57,511 nucleotides of DNA from Bacteroidaceae bacterium (GTDB lineage: Bacteria; Bacteroidota; Bacteroidia; Bacteroidales; Bacteroidaceae): assembly GCA_017453465.1 (NCBI GenBank), contig JAFTEV010000019.1, positions 1 through 57,511 on the forward strand, read 5' to 3'. Within the stretch, counting starts at the first letter, position 1; every line of letters begins with the position of its first letter. The notes below the pieces were generated by a model. The model did not search any database, was not told the DNA's origin, and saw only the letters and a list, made by a program, of their open reading frames with translations. A program made the translations under genes and the position numbers. Of this stretch, positions 43,313-52,016 are shown piece by piece.

Positions 43313-44569
43313 TTATGCGTCAATGCCAAAGCTTTTGATTTTTCTGTAAAGTGTGCGGTCCGATATGCCCAACTCTTGCGCCGCCTTCTTGCGGTTGCCG
43401 TGGCTCTTTCGGAGTGCTTTCTCTATGTTGGAGCGTTCCATGTCGCGGATGGAGAGACTTTGTTCATCATCCTGCACGGGCACAGCCTGTTGCTCCACAA
43501 ACTCCTGTATGGGTGCGGCCTCCATGTTCCCCTTCGTGTAGGCAGAGGGCATGTTGATGTGCTGGATAGTTCCGTCCGCATTGATGTGCTGGATGAAATC
43601 TGTGTTTGTGGGCAGTGAGGGATGAATCTGCTGACTGCCATACACGTAGTCCTTCAGTTCCTTCAGTTCCTTGCCCAGGCTGGTGATGAGCTGCAAAATC
43701 TGTTTGCGGTCGTTCTCATAGGAATGAGTTTCGGAGCTGCTGCCCATGGCGGCAGAGACCAAGCCGCCTCCCACCGAGTCGTCGGTCACACCATAGAGGC
43801 GCAGCGTGTCGGCAGTGATTTCCCGTTCACGGCTAATCACGCAGATTTGTTCCGTCAGGTTTCGCAGTTGGCGAATGTTGCCAGGCCACTTGTACTTCAG
43901 CAGCAGGTCGCGGGCATCGGGTGTGAGGTGCACTTCCTCCATGCGGTACTTCTCGGTGATTTCGTATGCAAACTTCCTGAAGAGCATCTCGATGTCACGT
44001 CCGCGTTCACGCAGGGGCGGCAGACTGATGGGGATGGCGTTCAGTCGATAGTACAGGTCTTCGCGGAAACGTCCTTCGCGGATGGCCTTTTGCATATTCA
44101 CGTTAGTGGCAGCCACGATGCGCACATTCGTCATCTTCACATCGCTTTCGCCCACGCGGATATATTCGCCCGTCTCCAGCACACGCAGCAGTCGCGCCTG
44201 AGTAGCCATGGGCAGTTCGCCCACTTCGTCCAGAAACAGCGTTCCGCCGTTGGCTGCGCCGAAGTAGCCCTCTCTTTCGCCAATGGCACCCGTGAATGCG
44301 CCCTTGGCGTGTCCAAACAGCTCCGAGTCAATCGTGCCTTCGGGAATGGAGCCACAGTTGATGGCAAAGTATTTGTTATGTTTGCGGCTGGAGCGGTCGT
44401 GGATGATGCGGGGCAGCACCTCCTTGCCCACACCGCTCTCGCCCACAATGAGAACGGTGAGGTCAGTCGGTGCCACCTGCACGGCAATGTCGAGTGCGCG
44501 GTTCAGCCCCTCAGCATTGCCCACGATGCCGTAGCGTTGTTTTATTTGCTGTAAATAGCTTGTATCCAT
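43313..44569 (-). CDS. Sigma-54-dependent transcriptional activator
   Basis: 418 aa from the ATG at 44569. AAA+ domain with Walker A GESGVGKE (43-50), the RpoN-contacting GAFTGA (90-95), Walker B TLFLDEVGELP and the sensor RFREDLYYRLN. The C-terminal Fis-type HTH is intact (NRKKAAQELGISDRTLYRKIK in outline). There is no N-terminal receiver domain, so activity may be controlled by partner proteins or be constitutive. It overlaps the 3' end of the MBL gene by 28 bases. Likely regulon unknown; an envelope link is suggested by the lptE neighbour. Confidence 0.93.
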   Translation of the reverse strand: MDTSYLQQIKQRYGIVGNAEGLNRALDIAVQVAPTDLTVLIVGESGVGKEVLPRIIHDRSSRKHNKYFAINCGSIPEGTIDSELFGHAKGAFTGAIGEREGYFGAANGGTLFLDEVGELPMATQARLLRVLETGEYIRVGESDVKMTNVRIVAATNVNMQKAIREGRFREDLYYRLNAIPISLPPLRERGRDIEMLFRKFAYEITEKYRMEEVHLTPDARDLLLKYKWPGNIRQLRNLTEQICVISREREITADTLRLYGVTDDSVGGGLVSAAMGSSSETHSYENDRKQILQLITSLGKELKELKDYVYGSQQIHPSLPTNTDFIQHINADGTIQHINMPSAYTKGNMEAAPIQEFVEQQAVPVQDDEQSLSIRDMERSNIEKALRKSHGNRKKAAQELGISDRTLYRKIKSFGIDA

Positions 44570-45198
44570 CTTCTTTCGTTTGCAATGGTGGTAGCAGGCC
44601 CGTGTCCGGGATACACCACCGTGTTTTCTGGCAGTGCGGCCAGTCTGACGAGCGAGTCGCCAATCTGTTGCGCGTCGCCGCCCGTCAAGTCCGTGCGTCC
44701 CATGCTGCCACAGAACAGCGTGTCGCCCGTAAAGACAACTTCTTCCGCTTCGCACAGGTAGCACACGCCGCCTGGAGAGTGGCCCGGCGTGTGGAGCACC
44801 TTCAGCGTGTGCTGGCCAAAGTCGATGTTGTTCCCCTCGTTGAGGCACCTTCCGATGATAGGTGTCGGCTTTGTCTTGAGCCGAATCCCAAAGAATTGCA
44901 GAGCCTGCTGGTCGAGCGTGTTGTATAGGGAAACATCGTCGGTGTGCAATTCGGGGCGCACGCCGAAGTCTTGTTCAGCATAGTTGCAGCCCATGATGTG
45001 GTCGAAATGCGCGTGAGTCAGCAGACAGTGCTTCAGTGCCAGGCCGTTGTCACGAATATACCGAGCCACATCGTCCCATTCGCTGTCGGCAAAACACCCT
45101 GGGTCGATGAGCACCGCTTCATTCGTCTCGTCCGAAACAACGTAGCAGTTGACTTCCAGCGGATTTACGGTGAAACTCTTAATTCTTAATGCAGACAT
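44542..45198 (-). CDS. MBL-fold metallo-hydrolase (glyoxalase II-like)
   Basis: Metallo-beta-lactamase-fold hydrolase of 218 aa from the ATG at 45198. Zinc ligands THAHFDH (H62, H64, D66, H67), a later His in HTPGHSPGG, the bridging Asp in FTGDTLF and the last His in VYPGHGP. The size and GMGRTDL-like SMGRTDLTGG fit the YcbL-type hydroxyacylglutathione-hydrolase-like group; Bacteroidales lack glutathione, so the true thioester or other substrate is unknown. It overlaps rsmG upstream by 20 bases and the sigma-54 activator downstream. Confidence 0.88.
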   Translation of the reverse strand: MSALRIKSFTVNPLEVNCYVVSDETNEAVLIDPGCFADSEWDDVARYIRDNGLALKHCLLTHAHFDHIMGCNYAEQDFGVRPELHTDDVSLYNTLDQQALQFFGIRLKTKPTPIIGRCLNEGNNIDFGQHTLKVLHTPGHSPGGVCYLCEAEEVVFTGDTLFCGSMGRTDLTGGDAQQIGDSLVRLAALPENTVVYPGHGPATTIANERRWIQAIYSK

Positions 45199-45874
45199 GG
45201 ACAACCTTTTTCGTTTTAAAATACTCTTCACTGAACCAGTCCGACAAGTTCCACACCGTGCAGATGCTCTTCATGCTGGCCATTTCGCCATCCAGCTCTC
45301 CGCCCTTCAGGGCTATGAAGCCATTGGGCAGACCATTCTGCTGCGTGCGGGAAATGTTCTTTCTGGCGCATTTCAGCAAGTTGACCAGCGGCATGACGGC
45401 ACGTGTCACCACAAAGTCGTACTGCTCCTTGATGTCCTCGGCCCTGCAGTGGCTGATGCGCACATTCTGCAAGCCGATGGCCTGAGCCACTTCGCCAGCC
45501 ACACGCACCTTCTTGCCCACGCTGTCAACAAGGTGGAACTCCGTCTCTGGGAACATGATGGCCAGCGGAATGCCTGGGAAGCCACCGCCCGTGCCCAGGT
45601 CCATCACCTGCGTGCCGGGCTTGAAGCGTATCACCTCGGCGATGCCCAGCGAGTGGAGCACATGGTGCTCATACAGGTTCTGAATATCCTTGCGGCTGAT
45701 GACGTTAATCTTACTGTTCCAGTCGTTATACAACGCCTCAAGCTGACGGAACTGTTCAGCCTGAGACGCTGTGAGAGAGGGAAAATATCTCTTTATGATT
45801 TCCAAATTGCTCAATATCCTTTTGGTTTTGTCAATGGGAACATCCTTACTGGTGCTGTTCGCGCAGCAAGTCAT
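45179..45874 (-). CDS. rsmG: 16S rRNA (guanine-527-N7)-methyltransferase RsmG
   Basis: SAM-dependent methyltransferase (GidB) of up to 231 aa that modifies G527 of 16S rRNA. Motif I is VMDLGTGGGFPGIPLAI; N-terminal LYNDWNSKINVISRKD and HHVLHSLG and the later VVTRAVMPL are conserved. The ATG at 45874 overlaps the DUF4301 gene by 29 bases; homologues usually begin nearer EIIKRYFPSLT, so the TTG at 45805 may be the real start. Confidence 0.93.
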   Translation of the reverse strand: MTCCANSTSKDVPIDKTKRILSNLEIIKRYFPSLTASQAEQFRQLEALYNDWNSKINVISRKDIQNLYEHHVLHSLGIAEVIRFKPGTQVMDLGTGGGFPGIPLAIMFPETEFHLVDSVGKKVRVAGEVAQAIGLQNVRISHCRAEDIKEQYDFVVTRAVMPLVNLLKCARKNISRTQQNGLPNGFIALKGGELDGEMASMKSICTVWNLSDWFSEEYFKTKKVVHVCIKN

Positions 45875-47369
45875 TCACAGTCTTCACGGGGTTGAATGTG
45901 CCCAGGCTTACCTCCACAAAGATGGTGTTCCAGTCGCTCATTGCACCGTTCCACAATCCGGGCAACTCCAGTGCCTTCAGCTCCTTGCCGTTCTTCGACT
46001 TGTTGCTGATGAAGCCCGTCTGCGGGTCCACATACTTTGTCAGGTCAAACTTCTTGCCCTGGTAGTCCTTCACGGCACAAACCAGGTCAACGGGGTTGAA
46101 GTGTGTGCCGCCCTGGAACATCTTCACATACTCGGCATTGTTCTTGTCAATCTGGCTCGACTCCAGAATCTGCAAGCTGATGGTGCCGTCTGGGTTGTAG
46201 GCCAGGAAGGGACCTCCGCCCGGTTCGCCCACATTCTTCACCATGCCGCACACGCGTATGGGGCGGTTCAGCTTCTTCTTCAGGTAGATGGCCAACTCTG
46301 CATCCTCCAGCACCTTCAGCTCCGGGTTGCGCAGACAAAGGTCGTCGTGCAGGAAGTGAATCATTTCCTCCAGGTCGGCATGGTTGTACTTGCCTGAATC
46401 GAGCACACGCAGGTACTCGAAAGCCTTCTGCTGCTTCGTCACCAGCACGCCCGCAATCAGCTTTTTGTATTCTACGGTCTCTGGCTTCAGGCGGTCGGGC
46501 ACCACGTTGTCAATGTTCTTTATATATATAATGTCAGCATCCAGGTCGTTCAGGTTCTCAATCAGCGCACCGTGACCACCCGGACGGAACAGAATCTTGC
46601 CGTCTTCCGTGCGGAAGGGCGTGTTGTCCGGATTGGCTGCCACCGTGTCGGTGCTGGCCTTCTGTTCAGAGAAACTTACGTTGTACTTCACGTGGTATGT
46701 CTCGGCATACTCAGCCGACTTCTCTGCCACCAGTGTCTCAAACAGCTTCCTGTGCTCTGGGCTGACGGTAAAGTGTACGTTCACCTCGCCCGTCTTGCCT
46801 CCGGCGTAGAGCGCACCTTCCACCAAGTGCTCCTCCAGTGGGGTGCGTGGCCCCTGCGGATAGCTGTGGAAGAGCAGCAGACCCTTTGGCAACTTGCCGT
46901 AGCCCAGTCCCTTCGGGTTGAGCAGATAGTCAACGACGGTCTTGTACTGGCCTTCGGCGATGAGGCTGTCCACCGACTTGCCTTCGCGGTCAATCAGCAC
47001 TGCGTCCAGTTCCTTAAAGAATGCAAACTTGTGGATGTTCTGGAAGAACTTCTCCATGAACGCATTGCCCTGCGGCACATTGCTCTCGCCGTCCAGGAAC
47101 TCAAACAGGTCTTTGAACATACGGCTTGCGGCACCGCTGGCTGGCACAAATTTCAGCACCCGGCCTTCTCCCTGCAAGTACGTGTCCCAAGCGGCCAGAT
47201 AGTCAGCCTTTTCTGCGTCGCTCGGCACGGTGATGCCCTTGGCGGGCGAGGCTGCACCAGCCAGTTTCAGGAATGGGAAACCTGTCTTGAAATCATTGAG
47301 CTGCGCTTGCAGTCTCTCCTCGGTGATACCTTTCTGGGCGAGGAAGTCTTTGTCTTCTTGTGTAAGCAT
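45846..47369 (-). CDS. DUF4301 protein (nucleotidyl/UGPase-like fold)
   Basis: 507 aa cytoplasmic protein of the DUF4301 family. FVPASGAASRMFKDL near residue 75 looks like a sugar-nucleotide pyrophosphorylase loop, and the middle FRPGGHGALIENLNDLDADIIYIKNIDNVVPD (quoted in parts: FRPGGHGALIEN, DLDADIIYIKNIDN) parallels UDP-sugar pyrophosphorylase GGHGxxL...KNID motifs. That points to a GT-A nucleotidyltransferase-like fold; substrate and activity are unproven. It heads the leftward rsmG-MBL-sigma-54 cluster. A minus -7 box TATATTTG lies at 47420-47427. Confidence 0.82.
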   Translation of the reverse strand: MLTQEDKDFLAQKGITEERLQAQLNDFKTGFPFLKLAGAASPAKGITVPSDAEKADYLAAWDTYLQGEGRVLKFVPASGAASRMFKDLFEFLDGESNVPQGNAFMEKFFQNIHKFAFFKELDAVLIDREGKSVDSLIAEGQYKTVVDYLLNPKGLGYGKLPKGLLLFHSYPQGPRTPLEEHLVEGALYAGGKTGEVNVHFTVSPEHRKLFETLVAEKSAEYAETYHVKYNVSFSEQKASTDTVAANPDNTPFRTEDGKILFRPGGHGALIENLNDLDADIIYIKNIDNVVPDRLKPETVEYKKLIAGVLVTKQQKAFEYLRVLDSGKYNHADLEEMIHFLHDDLCLRNPELKVLEDAELAIYLKKKLNRPIRVCGMVKNVGEPGGGPFLAYNPDGTISLQILESSQIDKNNAEYVKMFQGGTHFNPVDLVCAVKDYQGKKFDLTKYVDPQTGFISNKSKNGKELKALELPGLWNGAMSDWNTIFVEVSLGTFNPVKTVNDLLREQHQ

Positions 47370-47419
47370 GGTAGGATTATGTTTTAGTTGTTTTTATGTG
47401 CTATTTGTGAAATTTTTGC

Positions 47420-47427
47420 CAAATATA
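47420..47427 (-). promoter_or_regulatory. DUF4301 operon promoter -7 box
   Basis: Minus-strand TATATTTG, about 50 bases before the ATG at 47369. Confidence 0.5.
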
Positions 47428-47471
47428 CAAAGAAAACTTTAAATGTAACCGTTGTTAGAAAATATTTTTAA

Positions 47472-47479
47472 TAACTTTG
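47472..47479 (+). promoter_or_regulatory. rel promoter -7 box
   Basis: TAACTTTG, about 40 bases before the ATG at 47519, divergent from the DUF4301 promoter. Confidence 0.6.
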
Positions 47480-47518
47480 TGCAGAAAATAACTTTTATTA
47501 CGACACAAACATCAACAC

Positions 47519-49738
47519 ATGGACACAATAGTTACATTGACAGAGCAAGAGAAAGCAGAATTGCGCGACGCGCTGCGCAAGCTGCAGACGCTCATGGCCG
47601 ACATGCTCAATCCCGACGATTTCTCCAAGATTCGCCAGATTTTGCAGCGTGCCACCGAGAACGGCACACTGCAGCGCGACACCTTTGGCCTCCACCCCAT
47701 ACTTTTCGACCTGCAGACTGCCGTCATCACGGCTGAAGAAATAGGGCTCAACCGAGCCAGCATCCTCGCCATCCTGCTCCACGACTGCGTGGCGCTGGGT
47801 GCAGTCTCTGGCCAGCACGTCAGTCAGGAGTTTGGCGCAGACGTGGCACACATCATCCACGGACTGATTCGCGTCAACGAGATATACCAGAAGAACCCCA
47901 GCATCGAAACTGAGAACTTCCGCGACCTCCTGCTCTCCTTTGCCGAGGACATGCGCGTCATCTTCATCATCATCGCCAGCCGCGTCAACCTCATGCGGCA
48001 AATCAAGGAGCGAGGCACCGACGAAGAACGCCAGCGTGTGGCTCGCGAGGCCAGTGTGCTCTATGCGCCGCTGGCCCACAAGCTGGGTCTCTACCTCATT
48101 AAGCGCGAGCTGGAAGACCTCAGCCTGAAGTATCTGCAGCCCGATGTCTTCTACATGATAAAGGAGAAACTCAGCCAGACCCGTGCCGCACGCGACCTCT
48201 ACATAGCCAACTTCATTGGCCCCATCGAGCAGAAACTGACCGAGGCCGGGCTGAAGTTCCACGTGAAGGGACGCACCAAGAGCATCCACTCCATCTGGCA
48301 AAAGATGCAGAAGCAGCGGTGCAAGTTCGAGGGCATCTACGACCTCTTTGCCATCCGTGTCATACTCGACAGCCCCCTGGAGCGAGAGAAGCAAGACTGC
48401 TGGCAGGTCTTCAGCATCGTCACCGACATGTACCGTCCCAACCCCAAGCGACTGCGCGACTGGCTCAGCGTGCCCAAGTCCAACGGCTATGAGAGTCTGC
48501 ACATCACCGTCATGGGACCCGAAGGCAAGTGGGTGGAGATTCAGATTCGCACCGAGCGCATGGACGAGATAGCCGAGCGAGGCTTGGCTGCCCACTGGCG
48601 ATACAAGGGCGTGAAGGACTCTGGAACCAAGTTGGAGGAGTGGCTGAAAGACATTCGTTCAGCTCTTGAAAATCAGACAACGAGCGATGAGCAGTTGATG
48701 AATCAGTTTAAGGTGGACCTGTACAGCGACGAGGTCTTTGTTTTCACCCCCAAGGGCGACCTCTTCAAGTTGCAGAAAGGGGCTACCGTCCTCGACTTTG
48801 CCTTCCACATCCATACCAACATCGGCTGCCACTGCACGGGCGCACTGGTCAACGGCAAGAACGTGCACATCCACACCAAGCTGCAAAGCGGCGACCAGGT
48901 GGAGATACTCACATCGCAGCGGCAGCTGCCCAAGCGCGACTGGCTCAACTTTGCCGTTACCACCAAGGCGCGCAACAAGATTCGCCAGAGCCTGAACGAA
49001 CAGGAGACCAAGAACCTGGCCTTTGCCAAGGAAGCGCTGGACCGCAAGTTCAAGAACCACAAGCTGGAGCCAGACGAGGCCGTCATGATGCGCATGGTCA
49101 AGCGGCTGGGCTATCGGCAGATGAACGACTTCTACCGCGCCATCTCCGACGAACTTCTCGATGCCAACACCATTGTCGAGAAGTACCAGGAACAGCTGGA
49201 GCGCGAAGCCAATCCGCAGCTCTACACCACTGAGAACCGCAGTGCCGACGGCTTTGTGCGCACCCTCAGCGATGAGGAACGCAACACAGCCTCCGACGTG
49301 CTTGTGATTGACAACAACATCAAGGGCGTTGAATACTCCCTGGCCAAGTGCTGCAACCCCATCTACGGCGATGAGGTCTTCGGCTTCGTCACGGTCAACC
49401 GTGGCATCAAGATTCACCGCATCAACTGCCCCAACGCACAGCGGCTGCAAGAGCAGTTGGCCTACCGCGTCATCCGTGCTCGCTGGGCCGGCAAGGGCGG
49501 CAGTCAGTACAGCGTCAGCCTGCACATCGTGGGACACGACGACATCGGCATTGTCAACAACATCACCTCCATCATCAACAAGGAGAAAAACGTCCTCCTG
49601 CGCGGCATCAGCATCCAGAGCTACGACGACGGCCTCTTCTCCGGCACCCTCACTGTGATGATTGACGACAACAAGCAAATCACGCAGCTCGTGAAGAAGC
49701 TCCAGACCGTCAAGGGCGTGAAGAATGTCACTCGCTAA
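47519..49738 (+). CDS. relA: RelA/SpoT-family (p)ppGpp synthetase with degenerate hydrolase site
   Basis: 739 aa long RSH protein. The HD hydrolase region keeps H59 and H88-D89 but the following Glu-Asp is replaced (LHDCVALG), and the metal-binding Asp of the usual ADRLHNM is Ser154 (ASRVNLMR), so hydrolysis is probably lost. The synthetase domain is intact: GRTKSIHSIW, YDLFAIRVI, SVPKSNGYESLHITV, EIQIRTERMDE. TGS (VFVFTPKGDLFKLQKGATVLDFA in outline), helical, conserved-Cys and ACT domains complete the C-terminus. It therefore looks like the RelA-type synthetase of Bacteroidales, acting on ribosomes during starvation. A separate SpoT is expected elsewhere. Confidence 0.93.
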   Translation: MDTIVTLTEQEKAELRDALRKLQTLMADMLNPDDFSKIRQILQRATENGTLQRDTFGLHPILFDLQTAVITAEEIGLNRASILAILLHDCVALGAVSGQHVSQEFGADVAHIIHGLIRVNEIYQKNPSIETENFRDLLLSFAEDMRVIFIIIASRVNLMRQIKERGTDEERQRVAREASVLYAPLAHKLGLYLIKRELEDLSLKYLQPDVFYMIKEKLSQTRAARDLYIANFIGPIEQKLTEAGLKFHVKGRTKSIHSIWQKMQKQRCKFEGIYDLFAIRVILDSPLEREKQDCWQVFSIVTDMYRPNPKRLRDWLSVPKSNGYESLHITVMGPEGKWVEIQIRTERMDEIAERGLAAHWRYKGVKDSGTKLEEWLKDIRSALENQTTSDEQLMNQFKVDLYSDEVFVFTPKGDLFKLQKGATVLDFAFHIHTNIGCHCTGALVNGKNVHIHTKLQSGDQVEILTSQRQLPKRDWLNFAVTTKARNKIRQSLNEQETKNLAFAKEALDRKFKNHKLEPDEAVMMRMVKRLGYRQMNDFYRAISDELLDANTIVEKYQEQLEREANPQLYTTENRSADGFVRTLSDEERNTASDVLVIDNNIKGVEYSLAKCCNPIYGDEVFGFVTVNRGIKIHRINCPNAQRLQEQLAYRVIRARWAGKGGSQYSVSLHIVGHDDIGIVNNITSIINKEKNVLLRGISIQSYDDGLFSGTLTVMIDDNKQITQLVKKLQTVKGVKNVTR

Positions 49739-49771
49739 AGAACTACGTTAAAACACTAATTTTCTTTGATT

Positions 49772-51583
49772 ATGAAAACACCTGAGCACCTCAGCGTGAG
49801 GTTTGCCGCATCCCTCCTGCTGCTCTGTGCGGCCATGAGCGGAATGGCGCAGAATAAATGGGTGAAATGCACTGAGTTGTCAGATTTTGTGGAAGGAAAC
49901 TGTTATCTGCTGACAACCGCTGAACCCAGCGACGGACAGTTCTACTACGTGCCGGCTTCCTCGGTCTCGATAGCCAGCGGAGCCTTCTCGAAAGCGGGCG
50001 GACTGGGCACCCGCTCCACCGCCGACCCGCTCTCGCTCTCGCCCACCGAGGCCGGCTGGCTGCTGGTCAAGACTTCCAAGGCGGGGCAGTACCGATTGCA
50101 GAGCTACACCGACGACTCCACGGGCAAGTATCTCTACATTACCAACGACAACAACGGCGTTGCCATCGACAACGCAAGCAAGGCTTCCTCCTACTGGACC
50201 ATTGCGCAGGACGGCGACAGCCCGCTCTTCAAGTTCACCTACAACCTGAAGTTGAAGCGCGACCTCTGTCCCTACCTGACCAGCCCCTACGGATTCCGCT
50301 CCTACGCTTACTCCGCAGAGAATGAATACAGCACCCATTACCTCGCCGTCTATCAATGGACAGCGGGCGAAGTCTCCACCAAGACGCAGACCGCGCTCCA
50401 GTGGTCGGCCTCCGCAGCCGTAGCCGTGCTGGGCGAAGTGCCCACGTTGCCCACGCTGACGGTGCAGCCCGAAGGACTTACGGGCGTGGTCTTCAGCAGT
50501 TCCAACCCCTCCGTTGCCACCATCGACCCGCAGACGGGCAGGGTAGAGGTGCGGTCGGAAGGCACGACCACCCTCACGGCCACCTTTGCCGAGACCGACA
50601 CATTCTACGGCTCGTCGGCCTCCTACACGCTCGTGGTGAAAAGTCAACAGCCTGGCGGCGAAGTCGCGGACGGCTATCTGCACGACTTGCTGACGGTGGA
50701 ATCTACAGGCGTAACGTCCTCATCCTACACGGCTTTCTCCGACATCCAGGCACCGGGCGGTTCCACTGCGGTCTATGCTGGACGTGTGGCGAACAACGCC
50801 ACGGCAAACTGTTTCCAGCTGAACAAGGAACCTCAGAACAACATCCTCACCACTGCGTCGGGCGGCTGTCTTCGCCGTGTCACGGTCACTTGGGCATCCT
50901 ACATGACGGCTGACGAAGACGGACGCAGTCTCGCCGTCTATGGCAGTCACACGCCCTACAGTGCAAAGACGACGAAGGTGAGCGGCACACTGCTGGGCCA
51001 GCTCACCTATCATGTGGGCGAGCCGTCGGCCTCGCTCGACGTGACGGACCAGTACGAATACATCCTGATTGTGGCCTCGGCTGCCATCTACTTCGACCAG
51101 CTCGACCTGGCATGGGCTACCCCCGTCACCGTGCGCACCCAGCTGACTGCAGGGCACTACGGCACCCTCTGTCTGCCCTCTGCCGTGGCCAAGGGCGACT
51201 ACACGGGAGCCGAATTTTACGCCGTGGCGGGCACCACGCTCACCCCTTCGGGCCAGGTCGATGGTCTTGTGCTCCTGCCCGTTGACAGCCTCCGTGCCGC
51301 TACACCTTATATATATAAGGCCACCGACACCGCCATCCGTGTCTTCTACTCCGGCTCTCCCGCCACGGCTCCCGCCCAGTCCTACGGACTTGTGGGCAAT
51401 CTCTCCAGCCAGAAACAGGCGGTGCCCTCCGACGGCCACTGCTACATCCTCTACAACAACGTGGTTCACCGGGCCTACAATGCCACAGCCACCATTGCCC
51501 CAGGCCGTGCCTACATCGACCTCCAGGGCGTGCAGCCCTACACCGGCACCCACTCCCGTGCCCTCCGCCTCGGTGTGAAGTAG
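49772..51583 (+). CDS. Secreted protein with bacterial Ig-like (Big_2) domain
   Basis: 603 aa from the ATG at 49772 (a TTG six bases earlier is also in frame). Signal peptide to about residue 27 (AAMSGMAQ). The N-terminal part (30-200) has repeated WVKCTELSDFVEGN and YLLTT-type strands; a Big_2 Ig-like domain lies near 225-290 (VFSSSNPSVATIDPQTGRVEV in part); C-terminal strands end in SRALRLGVK. Surface or secreted; function unknown. The C-terminal end has a decayed match at 53722-53757. A long inverted repeat follows the gene. Confidence 0.75.
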   Translation: MKTPEHLSVRFAASLLLLCAAMSGMAQNKWVKCTELSDFVEGNCYLLTTAEPSDGQFYYVPASSVSIASGAFSKAGGLGTRSTADPLSLSPTEAGWLLVKTSKAGQYRLQSYTDDSTGKYLYITNDNNGVAIDNASKASSYWTIAQDGDSPLFKFTYNLKLKRDLCPYLTSPYGFRSYAYSAENEYSTHYLAVYQWTAGEVSTKTQTALQWSASAAVAVLGEVPTLPTLTVQPEGLTGVVFSSSNPSVATIDPQTGRVEVRSEGTTTLTATFAETDTFYGSSASYTLVVKSQQPGGEVADGYLHDLLTVESTGVTSSSYTAFSDIQAPGGSTAVYAGRVANNATANCFQLNKEPQNNILTTASGGCLRRVTVTWASYMTADEDGRSLAVYGSHTPYSAKTTKVSGTLLGQLTYHVGEPSASLDVTDQYEYILIVASAAIYFDQLDLAWATPVTVRTQLTAGHYGTLCLPSAVAKGDYTGAEFYAVAGTTLTPSGQVDGLVLLPVDSLRAATPYIYKATDTAIRVFYSGSPATAPAQSYGLVGNLSSQKQAVPSDGHCYILYNNVVHRAYNATATIAPGRAYIDLQGVQPYTGTHSRALRLGVK

Positions 51584-51615
51584 CCCCTCCCTTGGGTTAT
51601 GTTCTATCAATGAAG

Positions 51616-51712
51616 TTTTGAACACAGAGGCACAAAGACACAGAGAGGGCAGGTGTTAGGAATAAGGTGAATACACCAGAACCTCTGTGTCTCTGTGCCT
51701 CTGTGTTCAAAA
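51616..51712 (+). terminator. 30-bp inverted repeat, probable terminator
   Basis: The arms 51616-51645 and 51683-51712 are complementary at 29 of 30 positions (TTTTGAACACAGAGGCAC core) around a 37-base loop that has its own GGTGT/ACACC pairing. Its position 33 bases past a stop codon and the flanking A/T runs suggest termination. Confidence 0.7.
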
Positions 51713-51763
51713 ACTCAATTTACAGCCTCCCTTTTTTTCTCTCACTTCCCACCAAACGCATTC

Positions 51764-51880
51764 GCATAGGCAATAAAACTATAAATCATTGTTTGATTCT
51801 TAAAAATCAAACAATGATTCTTAAGAATCACACAATGATTTACAAGAATCAAACAATGATTCTTAGAATAAATGCCTATC
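51764..51880. repeat. Palindromic 21-bp-period repeat element, copy 2
   Basis: Same architecture as 34546-34669: AATCATTGTTTGATT at 51784, then AATCAAACAATGATT (one unit has a single change) at 51805, 51826 and 51847, same 6-base spacers and ATAGGCA/TGCCTAT ends. The flanks match copy 1 in inverted orientation while the core matches directly. Confidence 0.9.
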
Positions 51881-52002
51881 TCGCCGCTTTGGATGCCCAG
51901 TGCCATCCGTTTTATTCCGTTCTCCAGCCGAAAAAATACTTCGTTTCCATCCAAGCGCAAAACTTTTTTCCCCTCCCGCTTGCATATTCCCCACGGAATC
52001 TT

Positions 52003-52010
52003 TACCTTTG
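52003..52010 (+). promoter_or_regulatory. Promoter -7 box of the 6S-like RNA
   Basis: TACCTTTG, with predicted transcription start near 52017. Confidence 0.65.
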
Positions 52011-52016
52011 CACCGT

